From positions 372,001 to 436,000 of the forward strand of contig NZ_ATVL01000011.1 of assembly GCF_000420705.1 (NCBI RefSeq): DNA of 64,000 bases, written 5' to 3'. The position numbers were made by a program, and so were the translations under genes. Origin of the DNA: Hymenobacter norwichensis DSM 15439 (GTDB lineage: Bacteria; Bacteroidota; Bacteroidia; Cytophagales; Hymenobacteraceae). Under the pieces are notes generated by a model that was not told the DNA's origin, did not search any database, and was given only the letters and a program-made list of their open reading frames with translations. Of this stretch, positions 1-8,977 are shown one piece after another. Numbering within the stretch: the stretch's first letter is position 1; each line of letters starts with the position of its first letter.

Positions 1-513
1 TGAAGCCGAAACAGTCAAGACCACGGTGGAACTGAGCATGCCCGCCGGGAGGGGCAGTATGAAGCTGCCATCGGGTGCTGTTGTGATGCTGATGGTAGTA
101 CCATCAAGGTGTATAAAGGCGTTGGGTACCCCAATAGCATTCCGTTGTCGTACCCAGCCACGCAGTTCCGTGGTGGTAGGTGAGGTCAGTTGCGGCGGTC
201 GGGGCTGCAAGAGCTCAACAGAGCGAGTACCGTCTTTGGTTGTGCTGACCTTGGCCCTTTGTGCCGCAGCGGGTTGAGTGGCTAGCTCTCGTAACCATAG
301 CAGTGTGGCTGCGGCGGCCAGCCACGTACGCCAACGCGGAGTGGGTACTGGCGGCGTCAGCAACGGCCGGCCAAGTTGGTCGGCGCGAAAACGGCCGCAG
401 GGCGCGGTAGTGCGTTTCAGCAGGGCTAGAATTTCAGCGTCTGTTTTCTGGGTGAAGTCCAGGACTACTTTGTCGCAGGCGGCGCAGTGGCGGCCTTGCG
501 CGGCAGGCGTCAT
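1..513 (-). CDS. Four-Cys N-terminal module / carboxypeptidase-regulatory-like protein, paralogue A (partial, probable start frameshift)
   Basis: The C-terminal part lies beyond the left edge. Visible parts are the end of a cysteine module (GRHCAACDKVV, then CGRF), a hydrophobic stretch (WLAAAATLLWLREL), a linker, and a beta-rich stretch (ELRGWVRQRNAIGVPNAF, then DGSFILPLP) typical of CarboxypepD_reg-like folds. It is the first of three tandem paralogues. The given start is the only in-frame ATG, but the family motif PCHENW lies 5' of it in the same frame, with no ATG/GTG/TTG back to the upstream stop. An out-of-frame ATG at 569 would join this frame if the run of five G (+ strand 559-563) had six. 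It is either a frameshifted gene, a sequencing error, or uses an unusual start. Function unknown; membrane location inferred. Confidence 0.7.
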   Translation of the reverse strand, partial: MTPAAQGRHCAACDKVVLDFTQKTDAEILALLKRTTAPCGRFRADQLGRPLLTPPVPTPRWRTWLAAAATLLWLRELATQPAAAQRAKVSTTKDGTRSVELLQPRPPQLTSPTTTELRGWVRQRNAIGVPNAFIHLDGTTISITTAPDGSFILPLPAGMLSSTVVLTVSAS

Positions 514-707
514 GGCGGCCCAGTTTTCGTGACAGGGCTGCGGAACAGCAAGAGTAGTGGGGGTAGCATAGAGTAGTAGCGGTTTTCTACTTGTCTGATG
601 CTACGCCCGGTTGGATTGCATATAGTTGCCAGAAAATATTTTTCTGGCAAGCAAAGCGTGAGGTTCCGCCCGCCGCTCAGCTACGGGCACTACAGGCTGA
701 ACCCGTG

Positions 708-1406
708 CTACTTCAGCGGTGGTTTCTGCGGTGGGTCGTGCTGCACAATGCGGCCCATAATCTGCCCACGACCTTCCACCGACTTCAGCCGCACGGTAAG
801 CGCCACGGGAGCGGGCGAAACGGCTACGCTGACAGTTTGCTGCTTGAATACGAACGGGCTACCCTGTACTCGCAAACTGACCGCGCCGTTTTGCACAGCC
901 TCCCATTGCTGCGGCATCGTGAAGCTGAAATTGCCCTGCTCATCCGTGACAGCACCGTACTTGGTGTCGCCAATAAATATTTCAGCTCCCTGTACACCAG
1001 TGCCGGTGGAGTCGTCGAGTACCCGGCCTCGAATAGTGACCTGGCCTTTGGGGGCGGAAGCAGTGGCGTCGGCTTGCTCCGTGGCACCAGCGGCTGGGGA
1101 ATGCTGCGGAGCCGTAGTCTGGCAGGCGGTAAGCACGGGCTCCAACCCAAGCAGCGCCAAGGCAGTTACCAACCAACGGCGCCAACGAGGCTGCGGCACT
1201 GGTAGCGTCGGCGCAAACTGCCCGGCACTAAAAAAGCCGCAGATGTTGCCAGTAGCTGGCCGGGCCAGCCACGCTGTTACTTCGGCTTCACTCATGCGCG
1301 AGAAGTCCACGACTTCGTGCTGGCAGTTGCCGCAGAAGCGGCCATCAGCGGTGGGCGCCATGGCGGCCCAGGATTTGGGGCAGGGGTCAGGAACGGAGAA
1401 GGCCAT
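708..1406 (-). CDS. Four-Cys N-terminal module / carboxypeptidase-regulatory-like protein, paralogue B
   Basis: 232 residues. The N-terminal module has Cys9, Trp13, Met16, Gly22-Arg23, Cys25-x2-Cys28, DFS at 34-36 and Cys56-Gly57. A basic patch (RWRRW, about 74-78) precedes one hydrophobic segment (79-94) that ends in Leu-Thr-Ala-Cys95, which resembles a lipobox placed unusually far from the N terminus. Residues about 122-205 form a CarboxypepD_reg-like beta domain (VTIRGRVLDDSTGTGV, then TDEQGNFSFTMP). I infer a cytoplasmic cysteine module, a membrane anchor and an exported beta domain. The first base of the next gene downstream (paralogue A) is about 140 nt away, so cotranscription on the minus strand is plausible. 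The N-terminal motif is widespread in Bacteroidota proteins, but its function is not known to me. Confidence 0.85.
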   Translation of the reverse strand: MAFSVPDPCPKSWAAMAPTADGRFCGNCQHEVVDFSRMSEAEVTAWLARPATGNICGFFSAGQFAPTLPVPQPRWRRWLVTALALLGLEPVLTACQTTAPQHSPAAGATEQADATASAPKGQVTIRGRVLDDSTGTGVQGAEIFIGDTKYGAVTDEQGNFSFTMPQQWEAVQNGAVSLRVQGSPFVFKQQTVSVAVSPAPVALTVRLKSVEGRGQIMGRIVQHDPPQKPPLK

Positions 1407-1483
1407 AAGTGAAATGGGAATGGGGTTGGTCTAGTATGTAGATGCCGGCGCTGGCCGGATTTCACACTGATTCAGAAAGGAAT

Positions 1484-2194
1484 CTACTCAGGCAAAGGAT
1501 GTGCCGGAGGCGTGAATTTGATGGTTTTCATTTTAGGAGGAAGCGGTTTAGGTCTCCATTCATCTGCTACCAGTGCTACGGGGGCTGGCTCGCCCATCAT
1601 CATATAGTTGGGGTTTTCACGTAGCCTTATTTCAGTGGCATTAGCCGGTTTGATTCGGCGGCCAATGTATCCTTGCATATTGCCTTGCGGCGAAGTTTCG
1701 CCTACCACAAACAACAGAGAATCACGCAAAGCAGCAGGAAGTTGTAGCGTAAAATAACCGTTGGCATCGGTGTGGGTATGATGAGTGCTATCAGCTAAAC
1801 TGACAATGAGAGCTTGGGGTAACGGCAATCCGTTTTCTTGATCTATAACCCGTCCTTGCACCTTCAGTATTGAAGCTTCCACAGCAGGTGTGCTAGTTCG
1901 CAGCCGGACTTGTGCCACATCGGGCGTTCCGCAGCTGCTCAGTGACACGGCCGCGGCCGCCAACCACCGCGCCCAGCTGAAAGGAAATGCCGTGTCAGAA
2001 ACCACCTGCTCTGGCCGGAATCGGCCGCATACTTTGCCGGGCTGGCGTAGGGTGGCCAGCACGTTGGCCTCAGATAGCGCACTGAAATCCACCACTACCT
2101 TGTTGCAGGCGGCACAGTGGCGGCCACCGGGGGCGGGTGCCATGTCGGCCCAGTTGGCGGAGCAAGGCGAGGGGATGGAAATGTGAGAGGCCAT
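1484..2194 (-). CDS. Four-Cys N-terminal module / carboxypeptidase-regulatory-like protein, paralogue C
   Basis: 236 residues from the ATG at 2194, chosen because it starts like paralogue B (Met-Ala-x) and puts Cys11 nine residues in; a longer frame exists but has no similarity to the paralogues. Module residues are Cys11, Trp15, Met18, Gly24-Arg25, Cys27-x2-Cys30, DFS at 36-38 and Cys56-Gly57. A hydrophobic segment (WARWLAAAAVSLSSC) again ends in a cysteine resembling a lipobox. The beta domain has KVQGRVIDQENGLPLP and DANGYFTLQLP, as in carboxypeptidase-regulatory folds. It is first in the minus-strand run C-B-A. The shared order suggests tandem duplication followed by strong divergence of everything except the motif positions. 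Confidence 0.85.
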   Translation of the reverse strand: MASHISIPSPCSANWADMAPAPGGRHCAACNKVVVDFSALSEANVLATLRQPGKVCGRFRPEQVVSDTAFPFSWARWLAAAAVSLSSCGTPDVAQVRLRTSTPAVEASILKVQGRVIDQENGLPLPQALIVSLADSTHHTHTDANGYFTLQLPAALRDSLLFVVGETSPQGNMQGYIGRRIKPANATEIRLRENPNYMMMGEPAPVALVADEWRPKPLPPKMKTIKFTPPAHPLPE

Positions 2195-2280
2195 AGCTGG
2201 AAGATAGGGAGCTGAAGGAGTAACGTGCAGCCGCCCGGCATTATTCTGTATCTTTTGCCCTCTCAATCCTCTCCACTACC

Positions 2281-4044
2281 TTGTCTACACCTCTGCCTCC
2301 TAGCCGCCTGACCGGCCTTTTTCGCCGCAAAAGCCTTGATGATCTACTAGTCAACCCGCCCACTGATGCCGACGGCCACAGCCACGGCGGCGGGCTGGAA
2401 CGCCACCTCACCGTCCGCGACCTGACGGCCCTGGGCATCGCCGCCGTTATTGGGGCCGGCATCTTCAGCACCATCGGCAATGCCTCGCATGATGGTGGCC
2501 CGGCCGTGTCGTTGCTGTTCGTGTTTACGGCTATTGCCTGCGCGTTTTCGGCGCTTTGCTACGCGCAGTTTGCGGCTACCATTCCGGTGAGCGGCTCGGC
2601 CTATACCTACGCCTACGCCTCGTTTGGGGAGCTAGCTGCTTGGATTATCGGCTGGGCCCTGATTATGGAATACGCCGTGGGCAACATCGTGGTGGCCATA
2701 TCGTGGTCGGACTACTTCACTGGGCTCATGGATGGCATTGGGGTGCACATTCCTATCTGGCTGACCATGGGCATGCAGAGCGCCCACAAGTACTACAACG
2801 AAGTGCTGGAACTGATGCAGTCCGGTAAGCCCCTGGCCGAAGCCACGCCTACCCAACTGGCGGGTTACAACGCGTGGGCGGCTGCACCGGAGCTGCCCGG
2901 CGGCCTGCGGCTGGTGATTGACTTACCGGCGGGCCTTATCACGCTGCTCATTACAGCGGTGGTGTACATCGGCATCAAGGAATCGAAAAACGCCTCCAAC
3001 CTGCTGGTACTGCTCAAGCTGATTGTGGTAGCCACGGTTATTGGGGTGGGCGTGTTCTACGTGAATCCCGACAACTGGAGCCCCTTCGCGCCGAACGGCA
3101 TTGGTGGCGTATTGAAAGGCGTGTCGGCGGTGTTCTTCGCGTATATCGGCTTCGACGCTATTTCGACTACTGCCGAGGAATGTAAGAACCCGCAGCGCGA
3201 CTTGCCCCGGGCTATGATTTACGCCCTCATTATCTGCACTGTCCTCTACGTAATTATCACGCTGGTACTCACCGGAATGGTAAGCTATACCGAGCTGGGC
3301 GTGGGCGACCCGCTGGCGTTTGTGTTCCAAAAAGTAGGGCTGAACTGGCTGGCGGGCGTGGTGGCCGTGAGTGCCATTTTTGCCATGGCCTCGGTGCTGC
3401 TGGTATTCCAGATTGGCCAGCCCCGCATCTGGATGACCATGAGCCGGGACGGTTTGCTGCCGCCAGTATTCGCCAAAGTGCACCCCAAGTTTCACACGCC
3501 GTCGTTCAGTACCATCGTCACGGGCTTCTTTGTAGGCGTGCCCGCCATGCTGCTCAACATGGACTTGGTTATCGACCTGACCAGTATCGGGACGCTGTTT
3601 GCCTTTGCGCTGGTGTGCGGCGGCATCCTCATCATCGACCCCTACGGCACGTCGGATGCCCGCTTCAAGGTGCCCTACATCAACGGGCAGTTTCTGGTGC
3701 CGCTGCTGATGGTGGTGGGTATCGTGCTGGTATTTACCTACAATCAGGCCGGCATTCAGGAGTTTCAGAAGGCTTTAAGCAGCGGCTACGAAGAAGCCCG
3801 CCACTACATTCCGATGCTGGTGTTCTTCCTGTTTTGCATCGCGCTGGCTTGGCAGTCGTTCCGCAAGAAGCTGAGCTTGCTGCCTACGTTGGGCTTGCTC
3901 ACCAACCTGTATCTGATGACCCAACTCGGCGTGAACAACTGGCTGCTGTTCTTCGGCTGGCTGATTATCGGGTTGGCGCTGTACTTCAACTACGGCTTCA
4001 AGCACAGCAAACTTGGCCTAAAGAACCCGGTGGCTGGCCGCTAG
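2281..4044 (+). CDS. APC-family amino acid permease
   Basis: 587 residues, about 12-14 hydrophobic segments. The family signature AVIGAGIFSTIGNASHDGGP, the consensus amphipathic loop after TM1 and the loop FFAYIGFDAISTTAEE identify it as an APC-superfamily basic or branched-chain amino acid transporter (CAT/YfnA type) in the inner membrane. The start is a TTG at 2281 (Met-Ser-Thr-Pro); the next in-frame ATG lies far inside the membrane domain, so a non-ATG start is required, though its exact position is uncertain. The gene is followed at once by a long hairpin terminator and so appears monocistronic. The substrate cannot be read from sequence. Confidence 0.9.
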   Translation: MSTPLPPSRLTGLFRRKSLDDLLVNPPTDADGHSHGGGLERHLTVRDLTALGIAAVIGAGIFSTIGNASHDGGPAVSLLFVFTAIACAFSALCYAQFAATIPVSGSAYTYAYASFGELAAWIIGWALIMEYAVGNIVVAISWSDYFTGLMDGIGVHIPIWLTMGMQSAHKYYNEVLELMQSGKPLAEATPTQLAGYNAWAAAPELPGGLRLVIDLPAGLITLLITAVVYIGIKESKNASNLLVLLKLIVVATVIGVGVFYVNPDNWSPFAPNGIGGVLKGVSAVFFAYIGFDAISTTAEECKNPQRDLPRAMIYALIICTVLYVIITLVLTGMVSYTELGVGDPLAFVFQKVGLNWLAGVVAVSAIFAMASVLLVFQIGQPRIWMTMSRDGLLPPVFAKVHPKFHTPSFSTIVTGFFVGVPAMLLNMDLVIDLTSIGTLFAFALVCGGILIIDPYGTSDARFKVPYINGQFLVPLLMVVGIVLVFTYNQAGIQEFQKALSSGYEEARHYIPMLVFFLFCIALAWQSFRKKLSLLPTLGLLTNLYLMTQLGVNNWLLFFGWLIIGLALYFNYGFKHSKLGLKNPVAGR

Positions 4045-4058
4045 ATTCTTCTGGTATT

Positions 4059-4117
4059 TTGCCTCACACAACAAACCCGCTGGCCTGCGTAGGCAGCGGG
4101 TTTGTTGTGTGAGGCAA
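4059..4117 (+). terminator. Long hairpin terminator after the permease
   Basis: The arms TTGCCTCACACAACAAACCC and its reverse complement surround a short GC-rich loop, a nearly perfect 59-nt palindrome starting 15 nt after the permease stop. It insulates the permease from the helicase gene that starts at 4157. Confidence 0.75.
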
Positions 4118-4156
4118 GGTGGTTTTTCTATTTATTGTTCTTGTTGCCTGCTGGTT

Positions 4157-7100
4157 ATGGCTACTGATTCCTTGCTTGCTGCCCGCCTCGAAGCCGCCCG
4201 GCACGAGCTGCTGGACTTGGGTATGCGCAACCCGTTGCTCAACTTTCGACCCTCGCCGGCGCGGGGCGTAACCGTGGTGCGGGAGCAGTCGGCGCTGGTG
4301 TATGAGGTGCTGGTGCGGCAAAGCAAAACCATGTATTTCCAGGGCGCGCTTGGGGCCAGTAAGAATATAAAATCCCCAGATTCCGTGCAGCCCATGAGTG
4401 GCTTCACGCACCTGAAAGCTGCCTGGGCGAGCCATGGTGCTGCCGACGCCAAGGCCCGGCACGAGGAATACGATAAGGCCGCCACACAGCCGGCGCCCAC
4501 GCCAGCGGAACTTACCGAAGACGAGCAGGCAGCCCTGCTTACCGACAACAAGCTGCAAACCGACGACCCAGTTGATAAGCTGGAACGCCGCCTGCTGAAC
4601 ACGTACTACACGGCCCGCACCAGCCTGGAAGAGCAGGGCGTCAACATCCTGTATCTGGCGCTGGGGCAGCTGGTGTGGTACGAAACCGAAAGTAGCCTGG
4701 AGGCCCGCCGCGCCCCGCTGGTTCTGGTGCCGGTGCTGCTGGAGCGCGGTACGGCCGCTGAGCGGTTCAAGCTGCGTTATACCGGCACCGAAATCGAAAG
4801 CAACCTTTCCCTGCAAGCCAAGCTGAAAGCCAGCTGCAGGTTGGTGTTGCCGCCGCTCGACGAGGAAGTGCCTATGGCTGAATACTATACGGCCGTGGCT
4901 GCTGCGGTAGCCGGCTTGCCGCGTTGGCAAGTGGACGCTGACAGCATTGCGCTAGGCTTTTTCTCCTTCGGGAAGTTCATGCTGTACCACGACTTGGACC
5001 CTGCCACTTGGCCCGCCGAAACCGCCCTGCTCGACCACCCGGCCATTGCTGCGCTGCTCGGCCCCGACACGGGCTTCCAGGACCCGGCGCCCACGCTCAA
5101 CGAAACCACCTTCCTTGACACCGACAGCCCCGCCCACGAGCTGCATCAGGTGCTGGACGCCGACAGTTCTCAGCTGCTGGCGCTGCTGGCCGTGCACGAA
5201 GGCCGCAACCTCGTGATTCAGGGGCCGCCCGGCACCGGTAAGTCGCAGACCATTGCCAACCTGTTGGCCGAAGCCATTGGCGCGGGTAAGAAGGTGCTGT
5301 TCGTAGCCGAAAAAATGGCCGCGCTGGAAGTGGTGAAACGCCGCCTCGATAGCCTGGGCCTGGGCGCTGCCTGCTTGGAACTGCACAGCCACAAGGCCAA
5401 CAAAAAAGCCCTGCACGACGAGCTAAAGCAGACGCTAAGCCTGGGCTGGCCCGCCACCGTAGCGCCCGTAGCCGACCAAGTGGCGCAGCTGCCCCGCTAC
5501 CGCGCCACCCTCAACAACTATGCGCTGGCTGTGAATGCGCCGCTGGGCTACAGCCGCCGCACTGCACAGCAAGTGGCCGGAGAGCTGCTCCGTCTGAACG
5601 AGCAACGCGGCCCCGTGGAACTGCCGCGCCTACCTTTTGCCAACCTCGCCCGTTGGACGGACACCGATGCCGCCCGCGCCGAAACGCTGGCCGCTCAGGT
5701 GCAGGCTACGTTGCAGAAAGTTGGGGTGCCCAGTTCCCTTCTCTTCTGGGGCAGTGAGCTGACCGTATTGCTGCCCGCCGCGCAAGCTGCTCTGGCTACG
5801 CAACTCACTGCTGTCCAGCAAGCCGTAGCAGAGTTGCAAGTCGCCGCCACCGCGCTGGCGCAGCATGTGGGCCTGCCCGTGCCAATGGAGCGCGCCGCCG
5901 CCGAGGCATTGCTGCCGGCCGCCCGCCACGCCCAATTAGCCCCCGAGTTGCGTGGTTTGGCGGTGGCTGATACGGCGTGGCTGAACCGAGCAGCTCAGCT
6001 CACGGAAGTTGTGCAGGCGGGTGCTGCGTACGTGCACCTGCGCCAGCAGCACGAAGTCTCCGTGCTTCCCGAAGCTTGGAGCCAGCCGTTATTACCCGAG
6101 CGCGCCGCCTTTCTGAGTTACGGCGACAAATGGTGGAACTTCCTGAATGGTGACTACCGCCGCGCCAAAAAACGTCTGCAAAGTCTGTGGCGCAACCTAT
6201 TGCCTCCCGAGCCCGCCGCTGTCATTGCTACCATCGACGCCGTGCTGGAAGCCACCCGGCATGAGCAGTTGCTTACAGAAGCGGCCGGCCTGATGAGCGG
6301 CTTGTTCGGAGCCGCTTGGCAGGGCGTCCGTTCCGATTGGAGTGCTCTGGAAAAAGCCCAGCAGTACCTGACGCTCACCCACCAGCGCATCAACCGGGGC
6401 GAGCTACCAACTGAACTGCTGGCCTACTTCGCGCATAACCCTCGGCCCGACGAGTTGACATCATTGCTAGCCTCTCTCGAAGCTGCCTTGGCCCGGCACC
6501 GCGCCGCCGTGCAAACCGTGGCCGACAGCTTGCAGCTCAATGAAGTACGCCGGTTTGGGCCCGAGGGGCGGTTGCAGTTCCAGCCGTTTACTCAGCAGCT
6601 GAGCACCTTAGCCGCCTGGGCTGCCGACCTGCCCGCTTTGCGCCTCACCACCGATTGGAACAACGTGGCCGCCACCGTGCAGGCCGATGGGCTGCCCGAA
6701 CTGTTGCTGTTAGCTGAGCGGTGGGAGCCAGCCGCTACGCACTTGGTGGCGGCCGTCCGGCAAACGTGGCTGGAGTTTTTGCAGAAGCTGGCCTACGAGC
6801 AGCACCCCGCGTTGCGGCAGTTCGAGCGGGCCAGCCACGAGGAAACCGCCGCCCGCTTCCGGCAAGCCGACCTAGACTCGCTTTACCACAACCGGGTGCG
6901 CGCCATGCAGCAGCATTTCGAGCAGTTGCCCAACCAACAAGCGGGTGGCCAGATGCTGCTGTTGCGCCACGAGTTTGCCAAAAAAGCCCGCCATCTGCCT
7001 TTGCGCAAGCTGATGCAGCAGGCCGGCCGGGCGGTGCAGGCCATCAAGCCGGTGTTTATGATGTCGCCGCTGTCGGTGGCTAGCTACCTGCCGCCGGGCG

Positions 7101-8974
7101 CCGTGGAGTTCGATTTGGTGGTGTTCGATGAAGCCAGTCAGGTGAAGCCCGTAGAAGCCCTAGGCGCCATTGCCCGCGGCCGGCAGCTGGTAGTAGTCGG
7201 CGACTCCAAGCAGCTCCCACCCACCTCGTTCTTCGACTCGCTTACCGGGACCGGGGAAGACACCGACGAGAACAACGTAACGGCTGATATTCAGAGTATT
7301 ATGGAGCTGTGCAAAGCCCGCCAGATGCCCGAGCGGATGCTCCGCTGGCACTACCGCAGCCAGCACCAGTCCTTAATTGCGGCGTCCAACCACCTGTTCT
7401 ACAACGATAAGCTGGTGGTGTTTCCCAGCCCCGGCGACCAGGGGCAGTTGGGGTTGGCGTATCATCATCTGCCTGCTACCTATTACGAGCGGGGTACCAC
7501 GCGCACCAATCCGCTGGAAGCCCAAGCCGTGGCCGAAGCCGTGTTGCACCACGCCCGCACCACGCCGCGCCTCACGCTGGGGGTGGTGGCTTTCAGCACG
7601 GCGCAGCGGCAAGCCATTCAGGATGTGCTGGAAAAACTGCGCCGCCAGCACCCCGAAACCGAGGCGTTTTTTAGCAGTTATCCGCACGAGCCGTTCTTCG
7701 TGAAGAACCTGGAAAACGTGCAGGGCGACGAGCGGGATGTTATCCTAATCAGCATCGGCTATGGCCGTACCCAGGAAGGCTATTTGGCCATGAGCTTCGG
7801 GCCGCTGAACGGGGAAGGTGGAGAACGGCGGCTTAACGTGCTCATTACGCGCGCTAAGCAGCGTTGCGAAGTCTTCACCAATCTCACCGCCGACGACCTG
7901 GATTTGAGCCGCACCGCCGCCAAAGGAGTAGCCGCTCTCAAGACCTTTTTGGCTTTTGCCCAGCACGGTCGCCTCAACGAAAACCAGGAAACCGGGCGGG
8001 CGATGGAGTCGCCGTTTGAAGAGGCGGTGCACCGCGCCCTCACGGCCCGTGGCCACGTGGTATGCCCCCAGGTCGGCAGCCAAGGGTTCTACATCGATTT
8101 AGCCGTAGTGGACCCCGACCAGCCCGGCCGCTACATACTCGGCATCGAGTGCGACGGGGCCATGTACCACAGCGCCCGCTCAGCCCGCGACCGGGACCGG
8201 CTGCGGCAGCAAGTGCTGGAAAACGTGGGCTGGCGCCTGCACCGCATCTGGAGCACCGATTGGTTCCGTGACCCCGCCGCCGAAACCGAGCGCGCCGTGC
8301 AAGCCATCGAAAACGCCCGCCGCATTGCGGTGCCTAGTACTCCTTATGAGTCAAATTTAGTAGATATAATCAGCAACGCTCCGGCGGGGATACTGCGTGA
8401 AGAAACTCCAGCCAGCCCGGTAGCCCTTGCTAGTAGCTACCAGCTGGCGCAGCTACCTGCCGCCATCCGCACCCGCGAGTTGCACCAGCACAACTTGGGG
8501 CAACTGGCCGGATGGCTGGCGCAGGTTGTGCGCATCGAAAGCCCAGTGCACATAGAGGAAGTGACGCGCCGGCTGGCTCAGGCCAGCGGAGCAACGCAGG
8601 TAGGCGCGCGCATCCGCAAAACCGGCCAGGATGCTGCCCTGCTGGCTATCAACCTGCGCCACTTGCGCCGCCAAGGTGACTTTCTGTGGGAAAACTCCAT
8701 GCAGCAACCGCCCCTGCGCGACCGAAGTCAACTCCCAGCCATTTCGCGCCGCCTCTCGCTGATAGCACCCGAGGAGCTGGCCCTTGCCCTACGTACCGTG
8801 GTGGAACAGAGCTTTGCCCTACCCCGCGACGCCGTTTTTCTGCCAGCCGTACGGCTCCTGGGCTTCACTCGGTTATCAGACGAGATGCGCCAGCATCTAG
8901 AGCCGATACTAGCCGGGCTGCTGGAACAAGGCGAAGTAGTAGAAGTGAACGGAGTGCTGAAACCCGCGAAGTAG
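4157..8974 (+). CDS. DUF4011-SF1 helicase-nuclease-DUF3320 protein (Hhe-like defence candidate)
   Basis: 1605 residues from the ATG at 4157; a longer frame begins with a GTG inside the preceding terminator hairpin and is rejected. Domains in order: N-terminal DUF4011-like region (starts RLEAARHELLDLGMRNPLLN), SF1 helicase with Walker A GPPGTGKS (356-363), a long helical insertion, Walker B FDEAS (Asp991-Glu992), helicase motifs SKQLPPTSFFD, WHYRSQHQSLI and NVQGDERDVI, then a Vsr/MTES_1575-like PD-(D/E)xK nuclease (about 1283-1385, with Asp1314 and Glu1331-Cys-Asp-Gly), and a DUF3320-like C terminus. This order matches the single-gene Hhe system as I recall it. It probably unwinds and cuts nucleic acid. 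The stop lies 3 nt from the convergent eamA-type gene. Codon style looks like its neighbours, so no recent transfer is evident. Confidence 0.85.
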   Translation: MATDSLLAARLEAARHELLDLGMRNPLLNFRPSPARGVTVVREQSALVYEVLVRQSKTMYFQGALGASKNIKSPDSVQPMSGFTHLKAAWASHGAADAKARHEEYDKAATQPAPTPAELTEDEQAALLTDNKLQTDDPVDKLERRLLNTYYTARTSLEEQGVNILYLALGQLVWYETESSLEARRAPLVLVPVLLERGTAAERFKLRYTGTEIESNLSLQAKLKASCRLVLPPLDEEVPMAEYYTAVAAAVAGLPRWQVDADSIALGFFSFGKFMLYHDLDPATWPAETALLDHPAIAALLGPDTGFQDPAPTLNETTFLDTDSPAHELHQVLDADSSQLLALLAVHEGRNLVIQGPPGTGKSQTIANLLAEAIGAGKKVLFVAEKMAALEVVKRRLDSLGLGAACLELHSHKANKKALHDELKQTLSLGWPATVAPVADQVAQLPRYRATLNNYALAVNAPLGYSRRTAQQVAGELLRLNEQRGPVELPRLPFANLARWTDTDAARAETLAAQVQATLQKVGVPSSLLFWGSELTVLLPAAQAALATQLTAVQQAVAELQVAATALAQHVGLPVPMERAAAEALLPAARHAQLAPELRGLAVADTAWLNRAAQLTEVVQAGAAYVHLRQQHEVSVLPEAWSQPLLPERAAFLSYGDKWWNFLNGDYRRAKKRLQSLWRNLLPPEPAAVIATIDAVLEATRHEQLLTEAAGLMSGLFGAAWQGVRSDWSALEKAQQYLTLTHQRINRGELPTELLAYFAHNPRPDELTSLLASLEAALARHRAAVQTVADSLQLNEVRRFGPEGRLQFQPFTQQLSTLAAWAADLPALRLTTDWNNVAATVQADGLPELLLLAERWEPAATHLVAAVRQTWLEFLQKLAYEQHPALRQFERASHEETAARFRQADLDSLYHNRVRAMQQHFEQLPNQQAGGQMLLLRHEFAKKARHLPLRKLMQQAGRAVQAIKPVFMMSPLSVASYLPPGAVEFDLVVFDEASQVKPVEALGAIARGRQLVVVGDSKQLPPTSFFDSLTGTGEDTDENNVTADIQSIMELCKARQMPERMLRWHYRSQHQSLIAASNHLFYNDKLVVFPSPGDQGQLGLAYHHLPATYYERGTTRTNPLEAQAVAEAVLHHARTTPRLTLGVVAFSTAQRQAIQDVLEKLRRQHPETEAFFSSYPHEPFFVKNLENVQGDERDVILISIGYGRTQEGYLAMSFGPLNGEGGERRLNVLITRAKQRCEVFTNLTADDLDLSRTAAKGVAALKTFLAFAQHGRLNENQETGRAMESPFEEAVHRALTARGHVVCPQVGSQGFYIDLAVVDPDQPGRYILGIECDGAMYHSARSARDRDRLRQQVLENVGWRLHRIWSTDWFRDPAAETERAVQAIENARRIAVPSTPYESNLVDIISNAPAGILREETPASPVALASSYQLAQLPAAIRTRELHQHNLGQLAGWLAQVVRIESPVHIEEVTRRLAQASGATQVGARIRKTGQDAALLAINLRHLRRQGDFLWENSMQQPPLRDRSQLPAISRRLSLIAPEELALALRTVVEQSFALPRDAVFLPAVRLLGFTRLSDEMRQHLEPILAGLLEQGEVVEVNGVLKPAK

Positions 8975-8977
8975 ACC

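Noticed and set aside
4109..4156. GTG at 4109 as the start of the helicase-nuclease
   Set aside because: The codon lies inside the right arm of the permease terminator hairpin and the extra 16 residues have no family similarity; ATG 4157 fits the domain start.
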